From Arthrobacter sp. ISL-65 (lineage in GTDB: Bacteria; Actinomycetota; Actinomycetes; Actinomycetales; Micrococcaceae), in contig NZ_JAGGPN010000008.1 of the NCBI RefSeq assembly GCF_018613795.1, positions 38,155 to 102,154 on the forward strand: 64,000 nt of DNA, written 5' to 3'. Numbering within the stretch: the stretch's first letter is position 1; each line of letters begins with the position of its first letter. Position numbers and translations under genes: made by a program. Under the pieces are notes generated by a model, which had not been told where the DNA came from, searched no databases, and worked only from the letters and a program-made list of their open reading frames with translations. This document shows, in pieces, positions 8,067-16,795 of the stretch.

Positions 8067-8774
8067 TCACCGAACATCGGCAACAAGCCTTCGAATCGCT
8101 TCTGATGGAGCAATCCGCATGTCCGTCTTCAGCTGCGCTTCGTACTTCTCGAAGGCCCGAAGTGCTGAGGCGTTGTTACCCTGCAGCCGCTCAGCCTGAA
8201 TTAGGAGTCCAACCGCTCTTTCGTAGAGTGGTTCAAGCTCCAGCGCTGCCTCGGAGGCTTCCAGTGCCACCTCGTATTCGCACCGTGCCAGCGACTCTCG
8301 GGCTATCACGAGAAGGGCGTGCAGACGGTCATGTCTAAGTCGGGTTTGCTCAAAAATAACCCAGTCTTCATACCAGCCTGGGAGAAGTTCCGCATATCGT
8401 AACTCGTGAAGGCAAGAAGCAGCATCACCGTTGAGCCCGACTTGGCTCAGATGCCGGATTTGCGACCGGACGCGGTGAAGGTCGACGTCCACCAGTTCGC
8501 TGAGTGATAGCACACCCCCGCCATTGATCAACAGGCCAGGCACCTGCCTTGAAATGAGATGCAGGCTCACACGCAGGCTTTCCATGGCTCGCGACTCAGA
8601 ATGCTCCGGCCATAGTAGCCCCACCAGATAGCTCCGGGGGCGCGGTCCATTTAAGGCCAGCGCCGTAACCAGCCGCTGTTGGCGGGCTGCGACGTGCACG
8701 ATATTGGCGCCGCAGAGAAGTTGCCATGACTGAAACAGGCTTAACTGAAAATCACCATAGTCACCGTTGCCCAT
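8067..8774 (-). CDS. SARP-family (BTAD-domain) transcriptional regulator
   Basis: 235 residues from the ATG at 8774, which has GGGGGTAACC immediately upstream. Residues 1-95 form an OmpR-like winged helix (RQQRLVTALALNG, SRAMESLRVSLHLISRQVPG). The rest is a bacterial transcriptional activator (BTAD) domain with TPR-like helices (YAELLPGWYEDWVIFEQTRL, ALEASEAALELEPLYERAV). Length and order match small SARP activators of actinobacteria, which usually control nearby secondary-metabolite or accessory genes. No biosynthetic cluster is adjacent; the likely targets are the leftward operon at 9838-14581 or the protease region. That is inference from position. Confidence 0.85.
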   Translation of the reverse strand: MGNGDYGDFQLSLFQSWQLLCGANIVHVAARQQRLVTALALNGPRPRSYLVGLLWPEHSESRAMESLRVSLHLISRQVPGLLINGGGVLSLSELVDVDLHRVRSQIRHLSQVGLNGDAASCLHELRYAELLPGWYEDWVIFEQTRLRHDRLHALLVIARESLARCEYEVALEASEAALELEPLYERAVGLLIQAERLQGNNASALRAFEKYEAQLKTDMRIAPSEAIRRLVADVR

Positions 8775-8786
8775 GGTTACCCCCAA

Positions 8787-9837
8787 ATCCAGTGGCTCTA
8801 GAGATCTGGGACAGATCTACGAACGAGGATCCGCAGTTTCACGAGTCATGTCAATGATCCGACGAGACTTACGAATAGTGCTCGCGAAGTGGGGCACGTG
8901 CCTCACTTGGCCAACCTCACGAAACGAGGGCCGGAGTCAAGGCGCTGCTGGGACCATCATGGACGGTCAGGCTTGTCGATGTCAGCAGGGGGAGGCAGCC
9001 TGAACCGCGCAGCGGCGAACCTTGGCAGCCTCGGTCCTGGAACTGGATCCAGGACACATGCACGTGGTGGTCGTGGAAGGGCATAGACCGGATCCCTGTT
9101 CGCCAGCAAACAGTAGAAACTCCTTCCCGAATGTGGCAATCTCGAGTCGCCCGCAACGGCTTGGTATGGAAACATCCCAATCGAAAGAATTCGACATCAC
9201 ATGCATGATTCGTGCCCAATTTCCATGAGCCATGGTTCCTAAGGAAACCTTTCCCCGGGGTGAGTTCCCCAGTTTCTAGCACGAGTCCTCAATATTCCTC
9301 ATCGTCTTGAACGAGCGACACCAAGGATGGCGTTTCGAGAAATGTAGGTAAGTGCCACCGCGGGCGGTGACTTGAAGAAAACCCCTTCCGCTGGACAACT
9401 AGGTGTATTGAGCCGACGCACTGCGGCCACATCTAAGTGAGAAGCTCGGCCAATGTTCTACGAGGGCTTGAAGCCGGCGCAGGCCGAGTACAGAGTGAGC
9501 AAACCTGGTCAAGCTCGCTTCTGCGTCGAAGTAGCTAACTGGAACGAGCAGGCAGTCAAGTCCGCCAAGAATTACCTCGAATAACCGTCCTTCTCGCGTT
9601 CCGGGCTGATCGACCAACTGAAGACGGGTCTCTAGTGGCCCGTTTCAGTTCCAATTGTGGTGGTGTCGAGGCCGACGCGGCCGCTGGAACTGAGCCATAC
9701 GGCAACCCGGAACCTAAGCCCGCAGATGCTCGACACAGGACTTGCACTGCAGCCATCCCGGCCGCCGGCGGGGGTGCCCGCGCCACATAGTGCGTCGACC
9801 TGCCGGCCGAGATCCTGTTCCTGGTACACACACAGCT
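8787..9837. other. No supported gene
   Basis: About 1.05 kb without a convincing coding region on either strand. The ORFs here are short, lack ribosome binding sites and have mixed composition. It probably holds the upstream region of the SARP gene (right of 8774), the end of the leftward operon, and decayed DNA. Confidence 0.4.
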
Positions 9838-11502
9838 TCATCGGACAGTAAAAGTTGCACTCTTCATGGCCATTCCGCCGCTAATGTCTGTCACCTTGAG
9901 CACGGCCGTATAACGCCCGGGGAGGTATTGGTGAGTTGTGACGAGGGCAAGGTTGGGGCCTCCGAGTTGCTCGGACTTGCCGTCCCCAAAGTCGAATTCG
10001 ACAGCTTCCAGTCGTCCTCCCGGAGCCCACGAATCCATGGCGTACAGGCGCACCCGTCCGGCGTCAATGGACTGGGCATGTACCCGCGCCTGGGGGGCAC
10101 GGCTGCTTGGGCTGTTCACCGTCCCCGACACGACGACTCCGTGGCGCTGGACGTTGATGCTGGATAATCGGACCCCCAGCTGCACTCGGGCATCAGTCCC
10201 CAGCGCAGCGATGCTGCGAGCTGCGGGGCTCCGAAGGAGTGTGCCGATGCCGCTAACTGCTGGATCGAAGCTCTGCCGAACGGTATGCGCGATCAATTTG
10301 CGGATCGTACCTCCGGCGAAGAAGTCTGCGACATGTGCGTACCACTCGTTCACGGTGACCGCAACCGACTCAATCTTGGCCGTTACCCGGGCGGAGCCGG
10401 CGTCTAGGAGGGAGACGTCGACGATGAACGTGGCGGAGACCGGTGGCACGCTTTGGCTGCGGCTGCTCCCGGAGAACACGATTCCTCCATTACGGAGGTC
10501 CGCGTCGAAGCTGGTGAGGGTCAACTCGGCATTGATCGGCACCTCGCCAGGGCCGTATGGAGGGGGGATTCCGCCGAGCTGATCTCCGAGCGCTGTGACG
10601 ATGCGACGTTCCACGTTGTCCGATTGTAGACCGAGCGACCAGTCGCCTACTGCTAGGGCAGGAGGAGGACCCGACACGAATCGACTGTCTAAATTGCCAG
10701 TGATTCGTGCGCGCATTTGACCGCCGGAGGAGACGAATGAGAGCACGGGACTGGAAAGATCGCTCAATCCTACATCCCGATCTTTGACTACGAATCGTCC
10801 ACCGGCAGCTGACTTCGCCCACTCCGTCAATGCCTCTGCGGCCAGTCGCTCAGTCTCGGCGTTGTCACCGCTGATCGCGGAAGCGTCCAATGGGGCCTGT
10901 GACCAGTCGGTAACTATTGAAAGCTCGTGGTCATCTTCGACGAGGAAGTAGCATTGAACTACAGCTGTGACCGTCCCTCGCGCCGAGTTGCCGGGGTCTC
11001 CTGAATTGTCGGCTCGGCGAAGCCATGCCACAACAGGGACTCTTATCGTCGCTGTGGCGATCTCGCCGTCCATCGCCATCGCAGAAAGCTCGTGGCTACC
11101 CAGGTTCAGTTCGACTATTTGGCCCTCAATAGCGATGACTACCTTGTGCCCTATCGACTCAGCTGCGTGCATTGCAGCGAGGGCGCGCTCGAGGGCATCC
11201 TGGGCGACTTCGATGAAGACGTCCCCCGCCGCCGCGTCGAGTTCGTTCGGAAGACTGTCAAGGTTGTTTTCAGTCTTCGTGTCGTGACTCGACCTCAGAT
11301 AGCGACCTCGCGGTCCGCTTACGACCACGACGGTGTGACGGTCCGCAGGATCTCCGGTGTAATACGAGTGCAGGCCGGTGAGGATATGACTAATGGCTCG
11401 GTCGGAACTGACGGGGGACCAATCCTCGGCGCCGTTAGCTAGCCCCTGAACTCGCCCTCTGATGTCCCGAATAGCTGCGATCACCCTACGATCCGTCATC
11501 AC
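9838..11502 (-). CDS. Hypothetical protein with C-terminal PKD-like domain
   Basis: 554 residues. The N-terminal third contains VRCQ-free mixed alpha/beta sequence with HTVVVVSGPRGRYLRSS and KVVIAIEGQIVELNL; the middle is beta-rich. The last 75 residues resemble a PKD/Ig-like fold (VEFDFGDGKSE, then HQYLPGRYTAVLKVTD), the hallmark being FDFGDG followed by a HxYxxPGxYxVxLxVTD-like run. No signal peptide or membrane segment is evident, which is odd for a PKD domain. It lies 35 bases downstream of the metallopeptidase-like gene on the same strand, so they probably share a transcript. Its VVVVSGPRG / VVELNL segments echo VRVLLVGDEGG / QVVELRG in that neighbour. Function unknown. Confidence 0.7.
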   Translation of the reverse strand: MMTDRRVIAAIRDIRGRVQGLANGAEDWSPVSSDRAISHILTGLHSYYTGDPADRHTVVVVSGPRGRYLRSSHDTKTENNLDSLPNELDAAAGDVFIEVAQDALERALAAMHAAESIGHKVVIAIEGQIVELNLGSHELSAMAMDGEIATATIRVPVVAWLRRADNSGDPGNSARGTVTAVVQCYFLVEDDHELSIVTDWSQAPLDASAISGDNAETERLAAEALTEWAKSAAGGRFVVKDRDVGLSDLSSPVLSFVSSGGQMRARITGNLDSRFVSGPPPALAVGDWSLGLQSDNVERRIVTALGDQLGGIPPPYGPGEVPINAELTLTSFDADLRNGGIVFSGSSRSQSVPPVSATFIVDVSLLDAGSARVTAKIESVAVTVNEWYAHVADFFAGGTIRKLIAHTVRQSFDPAVSGIGTLLRSPAARSIAALGTDARVQLGVRLSSINVQRHGVVVSGTVNSPSSRAPQARVHAQSIDAGRVRLYAMDSWAPGGRLEAVEFDFGDGKSEQLGGPNLALVTTHQYLPGRYTAVLKVTDISGGMAMKSATFTVR

Positions 11503-11537
11503 ATCTCCCGACTTCCACTACACGAGCTTGAACATTC

Positions 11538-13139
11538 TCAGAACGTGAACTGAAAACTGTCTTCACATGGAAAAGTGTCCGTGGGATTCACAACGCTGGC
11601 CCGTGCCGGCGTCATAGGCCCCTGCCCCGGCCACTCGAATGTCCCGCTGGCTCCGCCTTCCTCGACGAACTCACCCTCCAATGTGTAGGACAGGAGGTCG
11701 GAGCAGACAGATAAGGGAAAGACCACCACATCACCCGGATTGATGACGCCGACTTCCGTGACGCCCATGTTGTCAGGGTTGCCTGGCTTGACCAGATAGA
11801 AACAACGGACTTTCTGGAACGTGTCGGTGGTGCTGTTCCTCAGGGTGACGGTGTAGATCCATCTGCTCCTGTCGGCCGGGGCACTGGTCGCAACGTGCAC
11901 CTTACCGAAACCAGTGAGCGCCGGGGGTGCCGGATCTGCAACACCGAGGGTGTCGCCTTCTGCGGCAGCTCCAACTCGATGCCGGGGTACCAGGCCGTGG
12001 ATCTCGCCCTTCGGAATTCCCGCTCGGCGGAGGACGCGACGGGCCTCAGCCAAGTCCGTGTCGTTGCCGGACAGGGGGATCTGACCGCGCTGGCGCAGGT
12101 CACGGAGCCACGTCTGGCGGCTGTCCTCGTCACGGAGTATAAACCGCAGCGCAATGGCTATGTCAGATGCCGCCTCGGCGGGCGGGACACCTCCCAAGTC
12201 GTACGGGAGGGGTAGGGGCTCCGCGAACTCCGAGAGCATCGTTCGCAGCTCAATGAGGAATGTACGCCAAGGCTCGTCTGCGCTCGAGGGGTCCGCGTCT
12301 GGAAACATGCGCGCGATGCGCAAGTAGTGCACCAGCGGCGTCACGATGGCCCAACGCGTGAGCTCGCGGACCCGCGGGTCATCCTCCATTGCTTGGACAA
12401 TCGGCTGGCTTACGTTTGCATATACAGGAAAGAACTCATCCCAGAAGGCGCGGCCGTAGCGGCTGGATCTCAACGCCTCCTCCCGGAACTTTCGCAGTTC
12501 CACGACGGAAAGCTGCAAACCGGTGCCAAGGGCCGCCATCGCCAGAAAACAACCACTGGACCGCGGTGGCGTAGCAGGCTTCGGCGGCGGCGCGGCGCAC
12601 CCTCCGTCGACCAATGCCGGGAACGATGACACGTCGCGCAGGGGCAGGCCGAACAACTTCCGGACTTTGTTCTCTTCAGTCACGGCGAAGCGCTCAGCGG
12701 CCTCTACAGTTGTGAACTGGCCGCTGGTGATCTGCGCTGCGTGGGCGAGCTCGTGTGCCAGCAGGACATGCCCTGGAAATGGGATGAGTGAACCATCAGA
12801 TCCGCGCACTTGATAGCCGTTGCCGTAACACTGGGTAACGTCGTACCCCACCAAAATCACTGTCGCAGGGTTGGCATCTGCTTGAGTGATCCCGCCAACG
12901 CCGCGTAACTCGACCACTTGTCCATTAAGTACGAATTTTGACCCACCCTCGTCGCCCACGAGTAAGACCCGGACCGAACTCTGGGTCAGCGCGTGGAGTA
13001 ACTGACCCATTACCGTCGTTGGGTTCGTGACCGCGACGGTGCCGAACAGGTCGACCGACAGCTGGGTCGAAGGGACGATCTTGGCAAGATCTATTAGAAG
13101 TCTGGGCCTATACATATTCGGCTGAATCGTCACGGTCAT
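11538..13139 (-). CDS. Zincin (M91-like) metallopeptidase-like protein with CFI-box segment
   Basis: 533 residues. Residues 40-170 carry a zinc-protease signature: HELAH at 129-133 (HExxH) and a downstream EEN at 155-157 within FAVTEENKVRKLFGLPLR. This arrangement resembles M91/NleD-like zincins of secreted effectors and polymorphic toxins. Residues 197-275 (CFLAMAALGTGLQLSVVEL, then LRSSRYGRAFWDEFF) resemble the CFI-box region, normally CFIATAAYG. The C-terminal 130 residues are beta-rich and Ig-like (IYTVTLRNST). There is no signal peptide. The ATG at 13139 overlaps the stop of the upstream small gene as ATGA. Enzyme activity is an inference from the motif; target and partner are unknown. 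Confidence 0.7.
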   Translation of the reverse strand: MTVTIQPNMYRPRLLIDLAKIVPSTQLSVDLFGTVAVTNPTTVMGQLLHALTQSSVRVLLVGDEGGSKFVLNGQVVELRGVGGITQADANPATVILVGYDVTQCYGNGYQVRGSDGSLIPFPGHVLLAHELAHAAQITSGQFTTVEAAERFAVTEENKVRKLFGLPLRDVSSFPALVDGGCAAPPPKPATPPRSSGCFLAMAALGTGLQLSVVELRKFREEALRSSRYGRAFWDEFFPVYANVSQPIVQAMEDDPRVRELTRWAIVTPLVHYLRIARMFPDADPSSADEPWRTFLIELRTMLSEFAEPLPLPYDLGGVPPAEAASDIAIALRFILRDEDSRQTWLRDLRQRGQIPLSGNDTDLAEARRVLRRAGIPKGEIHGLVPRHRVGAAAEGDTLGVADPAPPALTGFGKVHVATSAPADRSRWIYTVTLRNSTTDTFQKVRCFYLVKPGNPDNMGVTEVGVINPGDVVVFPLSVCSDLLSYTLEGEFVEEGGASGTFEWPGQGPMTPARASVVNPTDTFPCEDSFQFTF

Positions 13140-13354
13140 CGGTAGTCCTTCCGAAGGCGTGCCGTCTTATCGACGGGTGGCCCCTCTCGCAACCGGAGGA
13201 AGCGCTCCAGCAATGCTCTGTCGTCGCCCTGAAAGTCGTCGGGGTTAAGGGCTTCGAAAGAGGCCGTGCCAGCGAAGAGTGCGCGGATCCGCTCGTCCTC
13301 AGGATAAGGTGAAGTGGTCAACGCGGACCTCTCTCTCGCTCCCGGTCGGCCCAT
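13136..13354 (-). CDS. Small hypothetical protein coupled to the metallopeptidase-like gene
   Basis: 72 residues from an ATG at 13354 (AAGG four bases upstream), or 61 residues from a TTG at 13321 that is preceded by AGAGAGG and overlaps the stop of a tiny upstream ORF as TTGA. The shared core (YPEDERIRALFAGTASFEAL, then ERFLRLREGPP) is acidic and helical with no known motif. Its stop overlaps the next start as ATGA, so the two products are probably made in a fixed ratio and may bind each other, for example as chaperone or immunity partner of the zincin. That role is speculation from gene order. Confidence 0.55.
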   Translation of the reverse strand: MGRPGARERSALTTSPYPEDERIRALFAGTASFEALNPDDFQGDDRALLERFLRLREGPPVDKTARLRKDYR

Positions 13355-13386
13355 TTGACCTTCATTGCCAGCGGGTCGTCTCCCAC
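13318..13386 (-). CDS. 22-aa micro-ORF at the head of the metallopeptidase unit
   Basis: Starts GTG GGA GAC with AAGGAG at a good distance upstream and ends in TGA at 13318-13320. It is rich in Lys, Arg, Asp and Glu (MKVKWADRERERGPR). The downstream TTG start at 13321 overlaps its stop. It may be a translated leader that loads ribosomes for the coupled genes after it, or a remnant. No family is recognisable at this length. Confidence 0.35.
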   Translation of the reverse strand: MGDDPLAMKVKWADRERERGPR

Positions 13387-13681
13387 ACTGCTCTCCTTAT
13401 GCTTTAGCGATCTGCTTGTCACCGGCGTTACTGACCTGCTGGAGGCGGCGATTCGATCTCCGCCGGCGTGAGGGGCCACGTCGGGGGAATCCTCTACCGC
13501 TAGTAGGGCTGAGATCTGATAGGCCGCTACAGTCTGAGCGGCGCGTCCTCCGAGGGTTCGCGTATGGGGCAGCTTTGCTTGCCATGTGCAACCCCAGATC
13601 CTCGGCAGGAACGAGCGCTGCCATGCCGGTCGTCGGGCGACGTCGGGGCAGCCGAGGGCAAGGAAACTCTTTGCCACCTGG

Positions 13682-13990
13682 TCAGATGAATGGCTGCAGA
13701 TGCCAACGCGCCAGCTCTTCTGGTTCCAGCTGAAGCCCCTCCTCCGAAGTAATGGCTGGGCTGATTCTGATGTGAAAATACTCTTCCCACGCGTTTCGTA
13801 CGGCGTCCACAGAGCCAGTGTCATCGGCCTCGAACGCTACAATCACTGCAGGTGATCCGCTCGCAGGCCACAGCTCGAGGATCGGTCGCACGCCTTCTGG
13901 ATAAGTCCATTTCGACCGGAGTGCTCGCGCGTTCTTTTCCTGATCATTGTCGGTGCTCGGCCGCCAGTCCGCCAATAGTACGTATTGCAT
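13682..13990 (-). CDS. DUF3303-like small protein
   Basis: 102 residues starting MQYVLLADWRP. The pattern of a short beta strand, then ILELWPASGSPAVIVAFEAD, a helix, and EYFHIRISPAITSEE fits small ferredoxin-fold (dimeric alpha/beta barrel) proteins annotated DUF3303, whose members begin with a similar M-YV-xxW stretch. Role unknown. It lies 30 bases after the upstream gene on the same strand and 295 bases before the micro-ORF of the metallopeptidase unit. GAGAGGA lies upstream of the ATG. Family assignment is moderate. Confidence 0.6.
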   Translation of the reverse strand: MQYVLLADWRPSTDNDQEKNARALRSKWTYPEGVRPILELWPASGSPAVIVAFEADDTGSVDAVRNAWEEYFHIRISPAITSEEGLQLEPEELARWHLQPFI

Positions 13991-14020
13991 GTAATTGCAG
14001 ATCCTCTCCGGTTGGTAGTA

Positions 14021-14581
14021 TCAGCCCGTCGCATCCATGCTGATATCGCCGCTCGAGTCGATGTATATTGCCCGACTCCCACGAACTTCGGAGCGTCCAG
14101 CAATCGGTGCGCCAGGGTCAGCCCATAGCGCAATTTCCTCGTTGCGAGAAGCACGCACCCGATCGTCGTGGTCGACGTTTCGTTGCCAGATCGCCCAAAC
14201 GATGTCTGGCTTGGGGTCGGGGACCCTGAGTCTGACTGCCATGTGTCTGGCGTAGAACTCAGTCTCGGTCGCTGCCCAAGGAACACGGTCGTCGTAGGGG
14301 ATACTACCGCCGTTCGCCGGAACCACATCAAACTTCCCGGCCTCGTTCTGCTCGACCTGGGCCTCGTACGGAGAGTTGTTTCGAATGAGCTTGATCTGTG
14401 TCAGCGCTCCCACTGTCGTCCTCTCTCGGAATTCAATCGGTGAACGATTCGGATCTTGCCACTGCGGCGTTACTGCTGCGTTATCACGATGTCCGAGCAA
14501 GGCTTGAACCACCTCGGGGTCGACTTGAATATTGTCCCGTAGCTCCGTCCTGGGACCTGTTAATCGGAGTATCTTCGCCAT
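14021..14581 (-). CDS. Hypothetical protein
   Basis: 186 residues from the ATG at 14581. The frame is open back to an ATG at 14848, but that extension (rich in Arg, Ser, Trp, with no site upstream) looks non-coding. The ribosome site at 14581 is weak. The sequence begins MAKILRLTGPRTELRDNIQ and continues soluble and beta-rich, with WAIWQRNVDHDDRVRASRNE and IYIDSSGDISMDATG near the end. No domain is recognised. First gene of a leftward set with the DUF3303-like protein. Confidence 0.5.
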   Translation of the reverse strand: MAKILRLTGPRTELRDNIQVDPEVVQALLGHRDNAAVTPQWQDPNRSPIEFRERTTVGALTQIKLIRNNSPYEAQVEQNEAGKFDVVPANGGSIPYDDRVPWAATETEFYARHMAVRLRVPDPKPDIVWAIWQRNVDHDDRVRASRNEEIALWADPGAPIAGRSEVRGSRAIYIDSSGDISMDATG

Positions 14582-15853
14582 CAGCGGAGCTAGCCAAGGA
14601 CGCACCGATGATTGCGTTGTCAATCTCGATCCTGGGATACGTCCTCGTGCCAACTCTTCTTGGGCTGCTCGTAGGGGACAACAGAAATCCTCGTGCAGAG
14701 TCGCCTTGCTCCACTCGAACAGTTGCTCGAAGAGGCGCGCCACTTGCTGGGAGAGCAATCGCAAAACTCCCATTCGTCCGGATCGAGCGCCGAGGCTGTG
14801 CCATGACGGATTGGAACGGGCTGGACCCGCACGAGTGTCCGATGTCATAGCTACAGTCGAATTAGCTGGACAGAAAGAGGCGTGGAACCAAGACTGCTAT
14901 GGCACCAGGTACGGCTTTTCAACTTCGGAGGCCAACAACCCGTCAACTGGCACGGCGACGTCCTTGGCCACTTTCCCGAAGTAACGCTCGACGCCTACCC
15001 CTGGCGGTGGCACGACTACAATCCGGAACTTGGTCACTGGCTCCTTTCAATCAGGGAGCCCCTGTCCCGAGGCAACCCGACCGACCTGACCGGTTCGCCT
15101 GTTAAATGGCTAAGGATGCCCAGCGATCAGCGGTTCAAAGTAAAGGAACAAGCCAGCGCCTGCTTCCGGTCACCGCAAACCGGTACTACGGTCGCCCTGG
15201 GTCGGTTCCGGCACGACATCCTGAGTCCCGCCCTGCGATGAAAACGATAGACGCGCGTCCAACTACGGACAGGTCTTACGGATGAACCAAACCAGGACCG
15301 CCCCCGGAAGAAGAGTCCGGATCCCACACACCTTCGCACTGTCGACGGCTCGCACGCCGGCCACAGATAGAGGTTCCCGCTGACAGAAACGTCCAACGAC
15401 GCCGACGATCCAGGCGCAAAGTCATGTCGCCTGAAACAGAGAACTGCATGAAGTAGTGAAGGCAGAACCAGGAGGAAGGGATCAAAATGCAGGCCGAAAA
15501 GCCGCCGTGCACAAACGTGTGCACAAAGTGCACACGCCCTTTGGCCGGACAAACACGCGATGAGCGCACGCTACCTGGCTCGCAGAAAGCAGCTATCCGA
15601 GGAAAATCCTCGAGAAATTCAGCTTCGTCATGTCGTCACCACAAGCCTTGGCCATGAATGAGTGACGGCCAGCGACTGGCCACCGGAACAGCCAGATAGG
15701 ACGGCACATACCCCAGATTCCAGCAAGCGAAGGGCCCACCAGCCAAGACCCTGAACCCGCTCCCCCACAACCGAACAGGCGACCGCGGCGCCAGCTACAG
15801 ACCGCGGCCAGTGCCAGAGGGACCCGCCGAGGGACAATGTCCACACATTAAAG
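14582..15853. other. No supported gene; accessory/core boundary
   Basis: About 1.27 kb. Candidate ORFs on both strands lack ribosome sites and are low-quality in composition. It includes GTGCAC-rich sequence with the second palindrome (15517-15535). Core chromosome begins with the tRNA-Leu just to the right. Confidence 0.4.
15517..15535. repeat. GTGTGCAC-AAA-GTGCACAC palindrome, right copy
   Basis: Same two 8-base arms as at 5500-5518 with spacer AAA. A further GTGCAC lies just to the left (15508-15513). There is no T-tract, so unlike the left copy it is not a terminator. Confidence 0.6.
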
Positions 15854-15876
15854 CAAAAACCCCTCTGACGAGGGGT
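15854..15876 (-). terminator. Terminator of tRNA-Leu
   Basis: On the minus strand, a 6-bp ACCCCT/AGGGGT hairpin is followed by five T residues directly after the tRNA. A standard intrinsic terminator. Confidence 0.75.
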
Positions 15877-15882
15877 CATGCG

Positions 15883-15964
15883 TGCCCGAGGTGGGACTCG
15901 AACCCACACACCTTTCGATACCGCATTTTGAGTGCGGCGCGTCTGCCAATTCCGCCACTCGGGC
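15883..15964 (-). tRNA. tRNA-Leu (anticodon CAA)
   Basis: The minus strand begins GCCCGAGTGGCGGAATTGG and has the anticodon stem CCGCA/TGCGG with loop CTCAAAA (anticodon CAA), a long variable arm typical of Leu, T-loop GTTCGAGTC, and acceptor CTCGGGC plus A. CCA is not encoded. Its 3' end faces the accessory stretch, the usual side for island integration, but no duplicated 3' end was found. Confidence 0.95.
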
Positions 15965-16170
15965 GCGGAGTACACGGAGTAACAATCGTGGGCTCACAGC
16001 TAAGTGTGATCAACGCAGCCACTACCAGTGCGCGGATTTACTCTACATGGAGATAGGCTAAAACCCAGAATCGCGCCACCGCCGTCGCAACAAGCCATGC
16101 CGATCCAAGTACAAGCGCGGGGCCCAACTAAGATAGTCATAGTCCCGCCGTACCTTTTCAAGGAGATCCC

Positions 16171-16776
16171 GTGTCAGAACCGACGGAGTCAAACAAAACG
16201 TCCCAGCCGGCGCGCCGCGTAATTGTGGCCGAAGACGAAACCCTCATCCGCCTGGACATCATCGAAATCCTGCGCGGCGAAGGCTACGACGTCATCGGCG
16301 AGGCTGACAACGGTGAGAAGGCCGTGCAGCTGGCCGAGGAGCTCAAGCCGGACCTGGTCCTCATGGACGTCAAGATGCCCGTTATGGACGGCATCTCGGC
16401 AGCCGAGAAGATCGTCAAGGCGCGCATCGCCCCCGTGGTGCTGCTGACCGCCTTCAGCCAGAAGGAACTGGTGGAGCGCGCCCGCGACGCCGGCGCCATG
16501 GCCTACGTGGTGAAGCCGTTCACCCCGGCCGACCTGATCCCCGCCCTGGAGATCGCCCTGTCCCGGCACGAGGAGATCAAGGCCCTCGAAAGCGAGGTCA
16601 CCGACCTGCAGGAGCAGTTCGCCACCCGCAAGCTCGTGGAACGCGCCAAGAGCCTGCTGACCACCAAGATGGGCCTGACGGAGCCGGAAGCTTTCCGCTG
16701 GATCCAGAAGACCTCGATGGACCGCCGCCTCAGCATGCGCGAAGTGGCCGAGACCATCATCAACCAGGTCAACTAG
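16171..16776 (+). CDS. pdtaR: ANTAR-domain response regulator (PdtaR-like)
   Basis: 201 residues. The N-terminal receiver domain has acidic pocket EDE near residue 20, phosphoacceptor Asp in LVLMDVKMPVMDG, Thr in LLTAFS and Lys in YVVKPF. The C-terminal ANTAR RNA-binding domain (about 140-200) contains LTEPEAFRWIQKTSMDRR and ends METIINQ-like. Such proteins act by antitermination on dual-hairpin RNAs; the cognate kinase PdtaS is not in the window. The start is GTG at 16171, with AAGGAG five bases upstream. It is followed by a strong terminator. Confidence 0.93.
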   Translation: MSEPTESNKTSQPARRVIVAEDETLIRLDIIEILRGEGYDVIGEADNGEKAVQLAEELKPDLVLMDVKMPVMDGISAAEKIVKARIAPVVLLTAFSQKELVERARDAGAMAYVVKPFTPADLIPALEIALSRHEEIKALESEVTDLQEQFATRKLVERAKSLLTTKMGLTEPEAFRWIQKTSMDRRLSMREVAETIINQVN

Positions 16777-16795
16777 CCAACAAGCTACACAAAGC

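Noticed and set aside
13318..13824. 168-codon leftward frame covering 13387-13824
   Set aside because: Runs antisense-like through the DUF3303-like gene and has mixed composition; only its last 22 codons have a good ribosome site.
15883..15964. Attachment-site duplicate of tRNA-Leu
   Set aside because: No second copy of its 3' end was seen in the window.
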